Assembly (NCBI RefSeq): GCF_009720745.1
Contig: NZ_WNKX01000009.1
Span: 124,001-188,000 of the forward strand
Length of the DNA: 64,000 nucleotides
Direction of reading: 5' to 3'
Source of the DNA: Massilia eburnea
Lineage (GTDB): Bacteria; Pseudomonadota; Gammaproteobacteria; Burkholderiales; Burkholderiaceae_D
The notes under the pieces were generated by a model that worked only from the letters and a program-made list of their open reading frames with translations, was not told the DNA's origin and did not search any database. This document shows positions 19,408-28,305 of the stretch, piece after piece. Both the position numbers and the translations under genes were made by a program. Numbering within the stretch: position 1 is the first letter of the stretch; each line of letters opens with the position of its first letter.

Positions 19408-20511
19408 ATGAAATCAGTCTGGCTGGGCCTCGCAGCCCTGTGTATCGGCACATCCGCCCTGGCGCAAAACTGCGCCGACTCCCAACCCTGCCAACGCGCG
19501 CGCGCCATGGTCGAAGACCTGACGCATATCGTCGCGCCGGAAGGGGTACAGGACACCTACAAAGCCACCATCGGCGGCATCGAGCAGTGGATCAATGTGC
19601 GCGGCCAGGACAAGGCCAATCCCATGATCCTGTTCGTGCACGGCGGCCCGGCTTCGCCATTGATGCCAACGACATGGCAATGGCAGCGTCCCATCGAGGA
19701 ATACTTCACCGTCGCCCATTACGACCAGCGCGCGGTCGGCAAGACCTTGCGCGCCAACGACAAGCAGGCAATAGAAGGCACGCTGCGTATCGACCGATTC
19801 GTCGACGACGCGATCGAGGTGGCGGAGCACCTGCGCGCCAAGTACCACAAGGACAAGCTGATCATTATTGGCCACAGCTGGGGCACCATCGTCTCTACGC
19901 GCGCCGTGCTGAAACGTCCGGACCTGTTCCATGCCTACGTCGGCATCGGCCAGATTGCCAATATGCGCGAGAACGAGCGTATCAGCTACGACTTCGGCGT
20001 CGAGCAGGCCAAGCTGCACAACAACACCGAAGCATTGAAGGAGATGGCAACCATCGCGCCATATCCAGGCGACCAGCCGATCACGCGCGAGCGCATCATT
20101 GTGGCCCGCAAATGGCCGCAATACTACGGTGGCTTGAGTGCGTACAAAAACGACTCGGTGTACTTCTTCCGTGCACCCATGCTATCGCCCGAATACAACC
20201 AGTCGGACTGGGAGGCGATTGACGAAGGCAACCAGCTGACGCTCGGCGCCGTGCTGCAGGAGTGGACCGAAGTCGATTTCACCAAGGTGAAGAAATTCCC
20301 GATCCCGGTGGTGATGTTCCTGGGCCGCCACGACTACACCACGCCTACCGAGCCCGTCGTGAAATGGATGGCGCAACTGAAGGCGCCATACAAGCAAAGC
20401 GTATGGTTCGAGCATTCGGCCCACATGATGCCGTGGGAAGAACCGGGCAAGGTGCTGGTCAGCCTGCTGAACTACCTACGCCCGCTGGCTAAGGAACGTA
20501 AGGCCCCTTGA
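19408..20511 (+). CDS. exported alpha/beta hydrolase (prolyl aminopeptidase-like)
   Basis: 367 residues from the ATG at 19408, which begins a clean signal peptide ending in TSALAQN. An upstream in-frame extension lacks any coding character. Motifs: ILFVHGGPASPLMPTTWQW, then VAHYDQRAVGKT, the elbow IIGHSWGTIVSTR with the nucleophile Ser, and a late HSAHMMPWEE with the catalytic His. The HGGP and DQR motifs are the signature of the proline iminopeptidase branch, so it may be a periplasmic peptidase. Its 3' end overlaps the convergent globin gene. Confidence 0.85.
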   Translation: MKSVWLGLAALCIGTSALAQNCADSQPCQRARAMVEDLTHIVAPEGVQDTYKATIGGIEQWINVRGQDKANPMILFVHGGPASPLMPTTWQWQRPIEEYFTVAHYDQRAVGKTLRANDKQAIEGTLRIDRFVDDAIEVAEHLRAKYHKDKLIIIGHSWGTIVSTRAVLKRPDLFHAYVGIGQIANMRENERISYDFGVEQAKLHNNTEALKEMATIAPYPGDQPITRERIIVARKWPQYYGGLSAYKNDSVYFFRAPMLSPEYNQSDWEAIDEGNQLTLGAVLQEWTEVDFTKVKKFPIPVVMFLGRHDYTTPTEPVVKWMAQLKAPYKQSVWFEHSAHMMPWEEPGKVLVSLLNYLRPLAKERKAP

Positions 20512-20959
20512 CTTCGCCCCAGCCCCACTTGGGCATGGGCTGCTCTTCTTCGACGCTGGCGCCGGGCTGGGAGTTGATGACCGCCAGGCGCGACCCCCAT
20601 TCCAGGTAGCCCACCAGGGCCGAACGGAATTCCGGATCGTCCGGCATGCCTAGTTCATCGGCCGTCTCCAGCAGCAGCGCTACCCAGCGGCGGCGCTGCT
20701 CTTGCGACAGGTGGCGGTTCAGGTGCTGGCGGATCATGTGCGCATGGCCGCCGTGGGCCTCGGAATACGCGGTTGGCCCGCCCAGCACTTCGCCGAGGAA
20801 GGCCGCAACATGCGCCGGGTGATGATCGCCCATATGGGCGAAGACTTCGCCGAGCAGGGCATCGGCTTTCACGTGCTGGTAGAACCGGGTGGTGAGCTTG
20901 TTCAGCGCATCGCTGCCGCCAAGCCATTCGTACAAGGTTGGAACGCTATCTTGAGGCAT
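20489..20959 (-). CDS. group II truncated haemoglobin-like protein
   Basis: 156 residues with the truncated globin pattern: TLYEWLGGSDALNKLTTRFYQHV, the region FAHMGDHHPAHVAAFLGEVLGGPTAYSE and HAHMIRQHLNRHLSQEQRRRW. The distal and proximal histidines needed for haem are present. Such proteins bind O2, NO or sulfide. The C-terminal tail (WGWGEVKGPYVP) is longer than the domain. Its 3' end overlaps the hydrolase gene by 23 bp. Confidence 0.88.
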   Translation of the reverse strand: MPQDSVPTLYEWLGGSDALNKLTTRFYQHVKADALLGEVFAHMGDHHPAHVAAFLGEVLGGPTAYSEAHGGHAHMIRQHLNRHLSQEQRRRWVALLLETADELGMPDDPEFRSALVGYLEWGSRLAVINSQPGASVEEEQPMPKWGWGEVKGPYVP

Positions 20960-21010
20960 GCTGAGTCTCCGCTGAGGTGGGGATCGGCAAGCATGCTAGC
21001 ACGCATTAAA

Positions 21011-21032
21011 AAGCCCCGCACGCGGCGGGGCC
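21011..21032. terminator. GC-rich hairpin between the globin and gcdH genes
   Basis: The stem GCCCCGC / GCGGGGC around a short loop, with A and T on either side. It can act on the minus-strand transcript coming from gcdH. Confidence 0.5.
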
Positions 21033-21038
21033 TCTGGA

Positions 21039-21086
21039 AAAAAGGGGTACGTCCCCTTTTTCGAAAAAGGGGACGTACCCCTTTTT
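21039..21086. repeat. perfect 23-bp inverted repeat, AAAAAGGGGTACGTCCCC type
   Basis: Each arm is 23 bp (AAAAAGGGGTACGTCCCC followed by TTTTT, and its complement) around a CG spacer. The arms are themselves partly palindromic (GGGGTACGTCCCC). It begins 1 bp after the gcdH stop and can form a strong hairpin with T runs in both directions, so it may be a bidirectional terminator as well as a repeat. Confidence 0.85.
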
Positions 21087-21087
21087 G

Positions 21088-22266
21088 TTATTGGAAGGCC
21101 TGGATGCCGGTCATCGCGCGGCCCAGGATCAGGGCGTGGATGTCGTGCGTGCCTTCGTAGGTGTTGACCACTTCCAGGTTCACCATGTGGCGGATGATGC
21201 CGAATTCGTCGGAAATGCCGTTGCCGCCCAGCATATCGCGCGCCACGCGGGCGATGTCCAGCGACTTGCCGCAGGAGTTGCGCTTCATGATGGAGGTGAT
21301 TTCGACGGCGGCAGTGCCTTCGTCCTTCATGCGGCCCAGGCGCAGGCAGCCTTGCAGGCCGAGGGTGATTTCGGTCTGCATGTCGGCCAGCTTTTTCTGC
21401 ACCAGCTGGTTGGCGGCCAGTGGGCGGCCGAACTGCTTGCGGTCCAGGGTGTACTGGCGTGCGGTGTGCCAGCAGGCTTCCGCGGCGCCCAGCGCGCCCC
21501 ACGCGATGCCGTAGCGGGCCGAATTCAGGCAGGTGAATGGACCCTTCAGGCCGCGCACGTCCGGGAAGGCGTTTTCTTCAGGGCAGAACACTTCGTCCAT
21601 CACGATTTCGCCGGTGATCGAAGCGCGCAGGCCGAACTTGCCGTGAATCGCTGGTGCGGACAAGCCTTTCATGCCTTTTTCCAGCACGAAGCCGCGGATC
21701 GCACCTTCATCGTCCTTGGCCCACACCACGAACACGTCGGCCACTGGGGAGTTGGTGATCCACATCTTCGAGCCGGTCAGCGAGTAACCGCCCGGCACCT
21801 TCTTGGCGCGGGTGATCATCGAGCCAGGGTCGGAGCCGTGGTTTGGCTCGGTCAGGCCGAAGCAGCCGATCCACTCGCCGGTGGCCAGCTTGGGCAGGTA
21901 TTTTTGTTTCTGGGCTTCGGTACCGAATTCATAAATCGGCACCATCACCAGGGAGGACTGCACCGACATCATCGAGCGGTAGCCGGAGTCGACACGTTCC
22001 ACTTCGCGTGCGATCAGGCCGTAAGCGACGTAGTTCAGGCCAGGGCCGCCGTATTGTTCCGGGATGGTTGGACCCAGCAGGCCCAGTTCGCCCATTTCGC
22101 GGAAGATGGAGGTGTCCATCTGCTCGTGGCGGAAAGCTTCCAGGATGCGTGGCTGCAGCTTGTCCTGGCAGTAAGCCGCGGCGGCGTCGCGCACCATGCG
22201 CTCTTCGTCGGTCAGCTGGTCGTTCAGCAGCAGGGGATCGTCCCAGTGGAATGCGGCTTTGCTCAT
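21088..22266 (-). CDS. gcdH: glutaryl-CoA dehydrogenase (acyl-CoA dehydrogenase family)
   Basis: 392 residues. FAD enzyme converting glutaryl-CoA to crotonyl-CoA with decarboxylation, in lysine and tryptophan breakdown. Visible are [16 protein letters not shown], the [16 protein letters not shown] region, [21 protein letters not shown] and the catalytic glutamate in [20 protein letters not shown]. The start [20 protein letters not shown] is the usual GcdH N-terminus. Upstream of it is a flavin reductase, which may be cotranscribed. Confidence 0.93.
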   Translation of the reverse strand: MSKAAFHWDDPLLLNDQLTDEERMVRDAAAAYCQDKLQPRILEAFRHEQMDTSIFREMGELGLLGPTIPEQYGGPGLNYVAYGLIAREVERVDSGYRSMMSVQSSLVMVPIYEFGTEAQKQKYLPKLATGEWIGCFGLTEPNHGSDPGSMITRAKKVPGGYSLTGSKMWITNSPVADVFVVWAKDDEGAIRGFVLEKGMKGLSAPAIHGKFGLRASITGEIVMDEVFCPEENAFPDVRGLKGPFTCLNSARYGIAWGALGAAEACWHTARQYTLDRKQFGRPLAANQLVQKKLADMQTEITLGLQGCLRLGRMKDEGTAAVEITSIMKRNSCGKSLDIARVARDMLGGNGISDEFGIIRHMVNLEVVNTYEGTHDIHALILGRAMTGIQAFQ

Positions 22267-22291
22267 TTCGTCTCTCTTTATAAAAAATCAA

Positions 22292-22798
22292 TCATTTCAA
22301 CAGGCCCTTGAACTGGCCGCCGTGGAAAACCAGCGGCGCGTTCCCGGCAAACTCGCAATGCTCGACCTCGCCCACGAAAATCACGTGGTCGCCCTCCGGG
22401 TAGCGGCTACGGTTGTGGCATTCAAACCACGCCGTGCAACCCTTCAGGATCGGCTGGCCGGTGCGCGACAGCTCATATTCGACGGTGCCGAAAGGGTCTT
22501 CGGTACGGGTCGAAAACAGCTTGGCCAGGTGGGCCTGGTCGGCGCTCAGCACATTGATCACATAGTGCGAGTTACCGCTGAAAATGGGCAGGCTGTTGGC
22601 GCCAGTGCCCAGGCTCCACAGCACCAATGGCGGGTTCAGCGAGACGGAATTGAAGGAACTGGCCGTCAAGCCGCGGAAACTGCCATCAGCAAGCCGCGTG
22701 GTGATCACGGTGACACCGGTGGCAAATTGCGACAGCGCCTGGCGAAAATGGGCACTATCGAATTCGCGCGAGGTGGCGCGTGGGGAGCTGGTATTCAT
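22292..22798 (-). CDS. flavin reductase family protein
   Basis: 168 residues of the flavin reductase-like (FMN-binding split barrel) domain: FATGVTVITTRLADG, GLTASSFNSVSLNPPLVLWSL and the closing FVGEVEHCEFAG. Uses NAD(P)H to reduce FMN or FAD and may serve a two-component monooxygenase. It lies 25 bp upstream of gcdH on the same strand. Confidence 0.88.
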   Translation of the reverse strand: MNTSSPRATSREFDSAHFRQALSQFATGVTVITTRLADGSFRGLTASSFNSVSLNPPLVLWSLGTGANSLPIFSGNSHYVINVLSADQAHLAKLFSTRTEDPFGTVEYELSRTGQPILKGCTAWFECHNRSRYPEGDHVIFVGEVEHCEFAGNAPLVFHGGQFKGLLK

Positions 22799-22949
22799 GC
22801 GGGACCTGTTTGTTTCAAAGAGATTATGCCAAAGAACGATAGTCTAACCTTTGGCGAAAGCGACGGGGATTTTAGCTAAGGCGGCACTTTTTGAGCAGTG
22901 ACTGCCGATTTGCGCTACAGTAATACTTCCGGTACGTGAGGAGGGCGAT

Positions 22950-23477
22950 ATGGCTGAAGTAGCAATCCTGGGCGGTGGATGCTTCTGGTGCACCGAGGCG
23001 GTGTATCTGGAGGTCAAAGGTGTGACCAAGGTGGAATCCGGTTACACGGGGGGCGCTCAGCCCAATCCCACGTATGAACAGGTCTGTACCGGCGAAACCG
23101 GCCACGCGGAAGTGGTGCGGCTGGAGTTCGACCCGGCTCAAATCAGCTACCGCGACCTGCTGGTGATCTTCTTCACCATTCACGACCCGACCACCCTGAA
23201 CCGGCAAGGCAACGATGTCGGCACCCAGTACCGCTCCGTGATCTTCTATGAGACTCCCGAACAGGAAGCCACTGCGCGGCAAGTGATCGCCGAAATGGCC
23301 CATGTGTGGGATGCGCCGATCGTCACCGAACTGGCGCCGGCCGCGCCGTTCTACAAGGCCGAAGACTACCACCAGAACTACTTCGCCCAACATCCCCTGC
23401 AGGGCTATTGCGCCTTTGTGGTGGCGCCCAAGGTGGCCAAGTTCCGCAAGACTTACGCAGACAAGCTCAAGACCTAG
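22950..23477 (+). CDS. msrA: peptide methionine-S-sulfoxide reductase MsrA
   Basis: 175 residues. Repairs methionine-S-sulfoxide. The catalytic [15 protein letters not shown] near residue 10 and [25 protein letters not shown] are intact, with the [19 protein letters not shown] stretch. It overlaps the convergent cupin gene by 11 bp. Confidence 0.95.
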   Translation: MAEVAILGGGCFWCTEAVYLEVKGVTKVESGYTGGAQPNPTYEQVCTGETGHAEVVRLEFDPAQISYRDLLVIFFTIHDPTTLNRQGNDVGTQYRSVIFYETPEQEATARQVIAEMAHVWDAPIVTELAPAAPFYKAEDYHQNYFAQHPLQGYCAFVVAPKVAKFRKTYADKLKT

Positions 23478-23880
23478 GGCGGTGGCTGGTCCCTTCGCCG
23501 GGCGTGATGAACAGCACCCTGGCTGATTCCGCAACGTTGGCGGTGTGCCAGGTTGCGCGCGGCACGAGCAGGAACTGGCCGGGCCGCGTCAGCGCGATTT
23601 TCCGCTCGCCATCGTTGGTCTCGAGGACGAATTCCATGGCCCCGGAGACCAGGAACACCATTTCTTCGCCCGCCGGATGCTGCTCCCAGCTTGCCCAGTC
23701 TTCATTGAAATCGTAAGTCGACACCAGCGGACCGGGGCCCAGGTGATTGAAGCCGCCTGTGGTCAGCTTTTCCCAGAATGATTCATCGACCTCGAGCGGG
23801 ATTGCAGTCCCTTCGGGGCCGAGGTGGAGGTAAGTCTCAGTGGCCAGGAACGGCCCGACGGTTGAAGTCATGCTCGACAC
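23467..23880 (-). CDS. cupin domain protein
   Basis: 137 residues. The cupin-2 type barrel is visible with [19 protein letters not shown] and the later [19 protein letters not shown], both with histidine/glutamate metal-ligand candidates. No substrate assigned. First of a long run of small minus-strand accessory genes. Confidence 0.78.
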   Translation of the reverse strand: MSSMTSTVGPFLATETYLHLGPEGTAIPLEVDESFWEKLTTGGFNHLGPGPLVSTYDFNEDWASWEQHPAGEEMVFLVSGAMEFVLETNDGERKIALTRPGQFLLVPRATWHTANVAESARVLFITPGEGTSHRPRS

Positions 23881-23971
23881 TCCTTCCTTGTGCGCTGCCT
23901 GGACCTGCTCCAGGGCGATCAGCCAAGAGGTGCAGGTCGTATTTTGTCAGGCGTTCAAATTCGTCATCCAC

Positions 23972-24463
23972 TTAAAACTTTGGCAGTGGTGCGTCCATCG
24001 ACATCGCGACGTAGACCCAAACCGGGAACATGACCCCGATTGCCGCAAACAGCTTGATCGCCCACAACGGCTGCCGCGACCCGGAGTAATGTCCGAGCAT
24101 GAGCGAGAGATGCAAGTCGCGGACTTTTTCGGCGCCACCGGCGAAGAGAACCCACCAGGCGTAGAAATAAGAAGCAGCGAAGACGGTTGCCAGCCAGGCG
24201 ATGACAAACGGATTGCCATCCTGAGGCCGGAAGTAATACCAGACGTTCGGCGTGTAGCCGGTGAGTTGCCCTACACCCATGACAAGCCACGGCAGGTTCA
24301 CGCCAATCGCGAACTTTTTCACATAGCCGCTGACCTCGCTGCTGGGCTCCGCTGGCAGGGCCCGACGTACCCTGAGGTAATTGATGGCGCCGAACGCCAG
24401 GCACAATACCCAGAAATACTGGGTCATGAAGGTAAATGGCTGCGGCATGGATGTCTCTGTCAT
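23972..24463 (-). CDS. small integral membrane protein, unknown function
   Basis: 163 residues with about four hydrophobic segments (around residues 14-30, 50-66, 85-107 and 135-153) and no recognised motif. A second frame that starts at 24476 over the same bases lacks hydrophobic periodicity and was rejected. Lies 9 bp downstream of a cupin gene. Confidence 0.65.
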   Translation of the reverse strand: MTETSMPQPFTFMTQYFWVLCLAFGAINYLRVRRALPAEPSSEVSGYVKKFAIGVNLPWLVMGVGQLTGYTPNVWYYFRPQDGNPFVIAWLATVFAASYFYAWWVLFAGGAEKVRDLHLSLMLGHYSGSRQPLWAIKLFAAIGVMFPVWVYVAMSMDAPLPKF

Positions 24464-24472
24464 GAGGGATGG

Positions 24473-24844
24473 TCAAACTGGTCGCAATTGATCGGCGAGG
24501 CTGCGTGTTTTTGCGGTCACCTCAGTGCCGGTGTGCAGGGTCGACTTTCGTTCTATCAGCATGATGAGACACTCTTCGTTCGCGACAGGGTTGTGCCTGA
24601 CGCCTTTCGGAACGACGAACGTGTCGCCCTCATTCAGAACAACCGTCCTGTCTTCCATCTCGATCGCCAGGGAGCCTTTGAGGATGAAGAAAAGTTCATC
24701 CTCATTGTCATGGCTGTGCCATGCGAGCGAGCCAAGGACCTTGGCCACTTTGACGAATGAGTCGTCAAGCTCCGCCACCACGCGCGGCGACCAGTGTTCC
24801 GTGAGGCTGGCAGCAATATGTTTGGGCGAGACCACGTCATTCAT
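24473..24844 (-). CDS. cupin domain protein
   Basis: 123 residues with the cupin motif WHSHDNEDELFFILKGSLAIEM, DTFVVPKGVRHNPVANEECLIMLIE. The histidines and glutamate needed for the metal site are present. Similar but not identical to the cupin at 23467, and the two bracket a membrane-protein gene. Confidence 0.82.
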   Translation of the reverse strand: MNDVVSPKHIAASLTEHWSPRVVAELDDSFVKVAKVLGSLAWHSHDNEDELFFILKGSLAIEMEDRTVVLNEGDTFVVPKGVRHNPVANEECLIMLIERKSTLHTGTEVTAKTRSLADQLRPV

Positions 24845-24887
24845 TTAAGGTGACTCCATCAATCTGTGTTTCGGCGGACCAGCCCGA

Positions 24888-25388
24888 TCAAGCAAACTTT
24901 TTGCTCAGCTTGGGGAACTTCGTTGCCAGGTCTTCTTCATCCCACTGCGTGCCCGCAGTGTCCATTCCCCGTGGCAGGTCATGCGATGGGAATTCCGACT
25001 TTCCCGTCTTCTTCTCCCATACCTGTGAGGCGATGTACTGGTAGCCTTCCACCTGGCATTCGCCATCGTGATCATTGATGACATTGACCAGCGACTCCGG
25101 ATCGGCCATTGCCGCTTCATACGCTTTCTCGCCACGGGAAATCAGCCAACCGCGGAAGTCCATAAAGCCATCGTCGGAACAGCCGCCGCCGATGATGTAT
25201 GCCGCACCCCAGAGATCCCAATGATCCGCACCTGCGTGGTATTCACATAAATAGCGGTCGAAGGAGACGATTTCGTCAGGCGGCAGCTCTTGCAAAAGTT
25301 CGCCAAGAATTTCCAGCTGCTCCTCAGGATCGCCATCCGCTTCCATGCGCGACTTGTCGATGATCTTCCAAAAACCTGCTTTATCCAT
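24888..25388 (-). CDS. DUF4240 family protein
   Basis: 166 residues from the ATG at 25388 (MDKAGFWKIIDKSR), the usual DUF4240 start. The longer frame up to 25430 adds a hydrophobic piece not seen in the family. The FWKIID, FDRYLCEY and WDLWGAAYIIGGGCSDDGFMDFRGWLIS stretches are diagnostic. Cytoplasmic; function unknown, but the family is often found near immunity-like genes of polymorphic toxins. Confidence 0.85.
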   Translation of the reverse strand: MDKAGFWKIIDKSRMEADGDPEEQLEILGELLQELPPDEIVSFDRYLCEYHAGADHWDLWGAAYIIGGGCSDDGFMDFRGWLISRGEKAYEAAMADPESLVNVINDHDGECQVEGYQYIASQVWEKKTGKSEFPSHDLPRGMDTAGTQWDEEDLATKFPKLSKKFA

Positions 25389-25440
25389 TCCGTCTCCTCG
25401 GCTACCAACTATTTGAAAAAATAATAACACGGAGCAATCT

Positions 25441-25803
25441 TTAACCTGCGATCAAAGTCCCCTGGTGAAAGACCGCCTGCCAGGCATCGCCGCTGTAACG
25501 CCAGATGGTCGAACGTTGGCTGTGGCGCCCACCTTGATCGAGGCGATATGTGGCCAGGTACAGGTTTGGAGAGAGTTCCTGGCAGGCGAAGCTGGTCAGC
25601 ACATAGGATTCGGCAACCGGCCTGGCATGCCGCTCCGCCAGTGCGTCGAGGACGAACGCTTTGCTATAACGGGCTCCGGAAGCGCCGATTTCCCAGAATT
25701 CAGGCGCCATCATTGCTTCGAAATCGGCACGCGAAGTTCCAAACTCCGGACGATGAAAAAGCGGTTCGCGCGCAGCGAGGGCTTTTGAGACTTGATCATT
25801 CAT
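25441..25803 (-). CDS. DUF4440 (NTF2-like) protein
   Basis: 120 residues with an NTF2-like pattern (KALAAREPLFHRPEFGTSRADFEAMMAPEFWEIGASG and the later strands ATYRLDQGG and TIWRYSG). It shares a 4-bp overlap with the next gene upstream and probably forms an operon with it. Confidence 0.72.
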   Translation of the reverse strand: MNDQVSKALAAREPLFHRPEFGTSRADFEAMMAPEFWEIGASGARYSKAFVLDALAERHARPVAESYVLTSFACQELSPNLYLATYRLDQGGRHSQRSTIWRYSGDAWQAVFHQGTLIAG

Positions 25804-26231
25804 GGCCGGCCCAGGTCGCGCAGCATCGCCGCACCGGTGCGGGGATTTGACAGCGTGACGTTTTCCAATGCTCGAATGCGCCAGCTGCCGTCTTTTTTCG
25901 TCAGCACCGCGAGGATCATGGTATCGACTTGATGCGGGCCTGCCGGATGGGCGGTTCCGGCGGAGAGTCGGCTCCAGAAATGAATGACGGCCGCGCCTTC
26001 CGCGATATGGTCGACATCAATCAGCTCATTCTCAAGCGTTGAGTCGCGATAAATCGTTTCATGGATCGGGACGTGAAGCGCCACGATTTCATCAACGCCG
26101 CGCACATAGTGGCCGAAGCGGTTGACGAACGTTGCATCCTTATCGATCAAGGCGCCAAGTGCCGCCATGTCATGCGCATTCCAGGCTGCCTGGAATGCTG
26201 CAGCCGCGTCTTCTGGCCTGTCCATTTTCAA
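25800..26231 (-). CDS. SgcJ/EcaC-type DUF4440 protein
   Basis: 143 residues with AAAAFQAAWNAHDMAALGALIDKDATFVNRFGHYVRG, the signature of the SgcJ/EcaC oxidoreductase-annotated family, an NTF2-like fold. A start at 26225 (MDRPED) is equally possible. The next two genes overlap or abut it by a few bases. Confidence 0.78.
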   Translation of the reverse strand: MKMDRPEDAAAAFQAAWNAHDMAALGALIDKDATFVNRFGHYVRGVDEIVALHVPIHETIYRDSTLENELIDVDHIAEGAAVIHFWSRLSAGTAHPAGPHQVDTMILAVLTKKDGSWRIRALENVTLSNPRTGAAMLRDLGRP

Positions 26232-26545
26232 GAGCCGTTCTTTTTGAACACAAACGAGACCACCAGGTTTTCGGGCTCGCCTTTAAAGGAATCCAACACC
26301 GCCTTGCGTGTAATTTTTTCGACTTCGGGCAGGCTCGCCGACGGGATGGATGGGAACTGAATAGTCGCCGCGGTGAACGAGCCATTGTGGTAGCTGAACC
26401 CAACTTGCGGCTTCACGCCGACTTGCTTCTCGATGGACTCCGCTGCTGCTTCCGATTGCGCCATTCCATCCTTGACTGCGGCGACCATGTCGCAAGCGCC
26501 CAGCGACAAACTGATCACGGCCAAAGCAATGAGTTTTCTTACCAT
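26228..26545 (-). CDS. small lipoprotein, unknown function
   Basis: 105 residues from the ATG at 26545. Signal with lipobox SLSLGACDM, giving a lipidated cysteine at about residue 17. The rest is charged. Function unknown, possibly a periplasmic anchor. Confidence 0.68.
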   Translation of the reverse strand: MVRKLIALAVISLSLGACDMVAAVKDGMAQSEAAAESIEKQVGVKPQVGFSYHNGSFTAATIQFPSIPSASLPEVEKITRKAVLDSFKGEPENLVVSFVFKKNGS

Positions 26546-26556
26546 CAGGGTCTCCA

Positions 26557-27051
26557 TTATCTTGCTCGTTTCAATACCACCTCAGCGGTACCGCCGCCAG
26601 TTGATGCCGGCGTTTTCCATCGCAGTTCGTCTGCTGAGATGGTAAATGGGCGCTTCTGCTCCGTGCCATTCCAGTTGGGGAAAGTACTGGTCTGAATATG
26701 GAAGGTAATAGTTTGATTCGCCTCGTCGACCGAGTAGCTGCCGAAGTGCGCGATCGTCGCTTGCACGACGGCTTTGCTTTCCTCCGGTGTGGCCTCCATG
26801 CGATTACTGGAGGCGAACCTGGCTTGGCCTGCGCGGGAAGTCATCAGGATGTAGCGGCCATTTGCGTCAAAGCTCGCCTGCCCCTGGGGATCAGGTCCGA
26901 AAAGAGCCTCGCGTGTTCCATCAGCGCGAATGAGGTCGACGGAAACGTAGGTCCAGGTACCTACAATCTGCTCTTTCAGGGAAGGCTGCGCGGCCATACT
27001 GGCCGAAGGCAGAGCAAGCATTAATGCCGCGGAGGCGATCCACTTATTCAT
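26557..27051 (-). CDS. exported lipocalin-like domain protein
   Basis: 164 residues from the ATG at 27051 (MNKWIASAALML), preceded by a GGAG-like site. The signal peptide ends in ASMAAQ. The mature part carries EQIVGTWTYVSVDLIRADG and FDANGRYILMTS, the pattern of the lipocalin-like (Lipocalin_5) family. It is probably a small periplasmic beta-barrel protein that binds a hydrophobic ligand. Confidence 0.75.
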   Translation of the reverse strand: MNKWIASAALMLALPSASMAAQPSLKEQIVGTWTYVSVDLIRADGTREALFGPDPQGQASFDANGRYILMTSRAGQARFASSNRMEATPEESKAVVQATIAHFGSYSVDEANQTITFHIQTSTFPNWNGTEQKRPFTISADELRWKTPASTGGGTAEVVLKRAR

Positions 27052-27068
27052 GATTTCTCCCTTCGTCG

Positions 27069-27551
27069 TTACTTTGAGCCGAGGATCTTCTTCAGGTTCG
27101 TGTGCCATTCATCATAAGCGATATTGTCGACGCGCCAGCCGGCATTGGTCTGCACCAGAGTGTATGTGAGCTGGTGCGAAGCGTCGCCAATGCGCATGTG
27201 CGCAATAACGGTATTGGCCGACGCTCCTGGTTCGAATGCCACCTCCGTTCCCATGGGATCCTGATTGCCCCATAAAGGCAAAAAATCAAGCCGGCAAATC
27301 TCATGCTTGGTCATCGTGCAGAGCCGGTCGCGATGAATCAGTTCGTACAGTTCCGGGGTGATATAGCGCAGCAGTACTTCTTTCGACTCGTCGATAAACC
27401 CGGGAGCGAGAGGATAGTTCACCACCGCCTCGTAAGCGAAGGCTTCGTAAAGCCTGCTCACTGCCGCAACTTGCGGAGTCGGCGTCGCGGCTGCATTAGC
27501 CGCGAAGGGCAGGGCTGCCGCTAAAAGACTGAGGCGAAATTTACTTAGCAT
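27069..27551 (-). CDS. exported DUF3828-like protein
   Basis: 160 residues with a signal peptide (LAAALPFAANAAATP). The fold pattern (VSRLYEAFAYEAVVNYP, YITPELYELIHRDRLC and the C-terminal GWRVDNIAYDEW) matches the DUF3828 (YbjP/YqhG) group. Two cysteines may form a disulfide. It overlaps the following gene by 7 bp. Confidence 0.68.
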   Translation of the reverse strand: MLSKFRLSLLAAALPFAANAAATPTPQVAAVSRLYEAFAYEAVVNYPLAPGFIDESKEVLLRYITPELYELIHRDRLCTMTKHEICRLDFLPLWGNQDPMGTEVAFEPGASANTVIAHMRIGDASHQLTYTLVQTNAGWRVDNIAYDEWHTNLKKILGSK

Positions 27552-27838
27552 GACGAATACAGTTTTTCCGCAATAGCCTTGAGCTCATGCCCTTGAATAA
27601 ATTGGTCTGAAATGGTCAGGATCGAGAACAGATTTCTCTTCAGTCCATCTTCCGAAAATTCGCCATCCTTCAACGCGGTCTGCAATAAATGAAGGGCCAT
27701 GTCGGCCAGCAGGATTCGCTGCTTCTCAGCCCATTCCGCCTCGCCCCGTTTAGCGAAATTCTGTTGATACGACTGCTCGGTCAAGTCGTGAGCGGCTCGG
27801 CCCAGCGACAGGATTTCCTTTCTCGTGACGTCATCCAT
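27545..27838 (-). CDS. small cytoplasmic protein, unknown function
   Basis: 97 residues, helical and charged, no signal peptide or recognised motif. It abuts the VOC gene upstream and overlaps the DUF3828-like gene downstream by 7 bp, so it is probably part of that operon. Confidence 0.55.
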   Translation of the reverse strand: MDDVTRKEILSLGRAAHDLTEQSYQQNFAKRGEAEWAEKQRILLADMALHLLQTALKDGEFSEDGLKRNLFSILTISDQFIQGHELKAIAEKLYSSC

Positions 27839-27849
27839 CTTTTGGTTTT

Positions 27850-28290
27850 TCAGTGTGAAAGTTCTTGCGCCAGGCCGATGAGAATCCCCTCGGGGCCGCG
27901 GATATAGCAGAGCCGGTAAATGTTCTGATAGTCGACCACTTCGCCAACCAATTGCGCACCGAGCTTGGCGAGGCGGGTCAAGGTTGCGTCGATATCCTCG
28001 ACTGCGAACATGACACGCAGATAGCCCAGCGAGTTTACTGGCGCGGTGCGATGATCGGCAGCCACCTGCGGCGCAAGGAAGCGCGACAGCTCAAGCCTGC
28101 TGTGGCCATCGGGGGTCCGCATCATGGCAATTTCCACGCGCATGCCAGGCAGGCCCGTGACTTTGCCTGCCCAGTCGCCTTCAATCGGCGCGCGTCCTTC
28201 GAGCCTGAGCCCAAGCTCGACGAAGAACTCAATCGCCGCATCGAGGTCTTCCACCACAATCCCAACGTTATCCATACGCTTAACAGTCAT
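27850..28290 (-). CDS. VOC family (glyoxalase-like) protein
   Basis: 146 residues of VOC fold: VKRMDNVGIVVEDLDAAIEFFVELGL at the start and FAVEDIDATLTRLAKLGAQ then CYIRGPEGILIGLAQEL at the end. Likely metal ligands are visible. Substrate unknown. Confidence 0.85.
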   Translation of the reverse strand: MTVKRMDNVGIVVEDLDAAIEFFVELGLRLEGRAPIEGDWAGKVTGLPGMRVEIAMMRTPDGHSRLELSRFLAPQVAADHRTAPVNSLGYLRVMFAVEDIDATLTRLAKLGAQLVGEVVDYQNIYRLCYIRGPEGILIGLAQELSH

Positions 28291-28305
28291 GATGCCTCCT
28301 GGATT

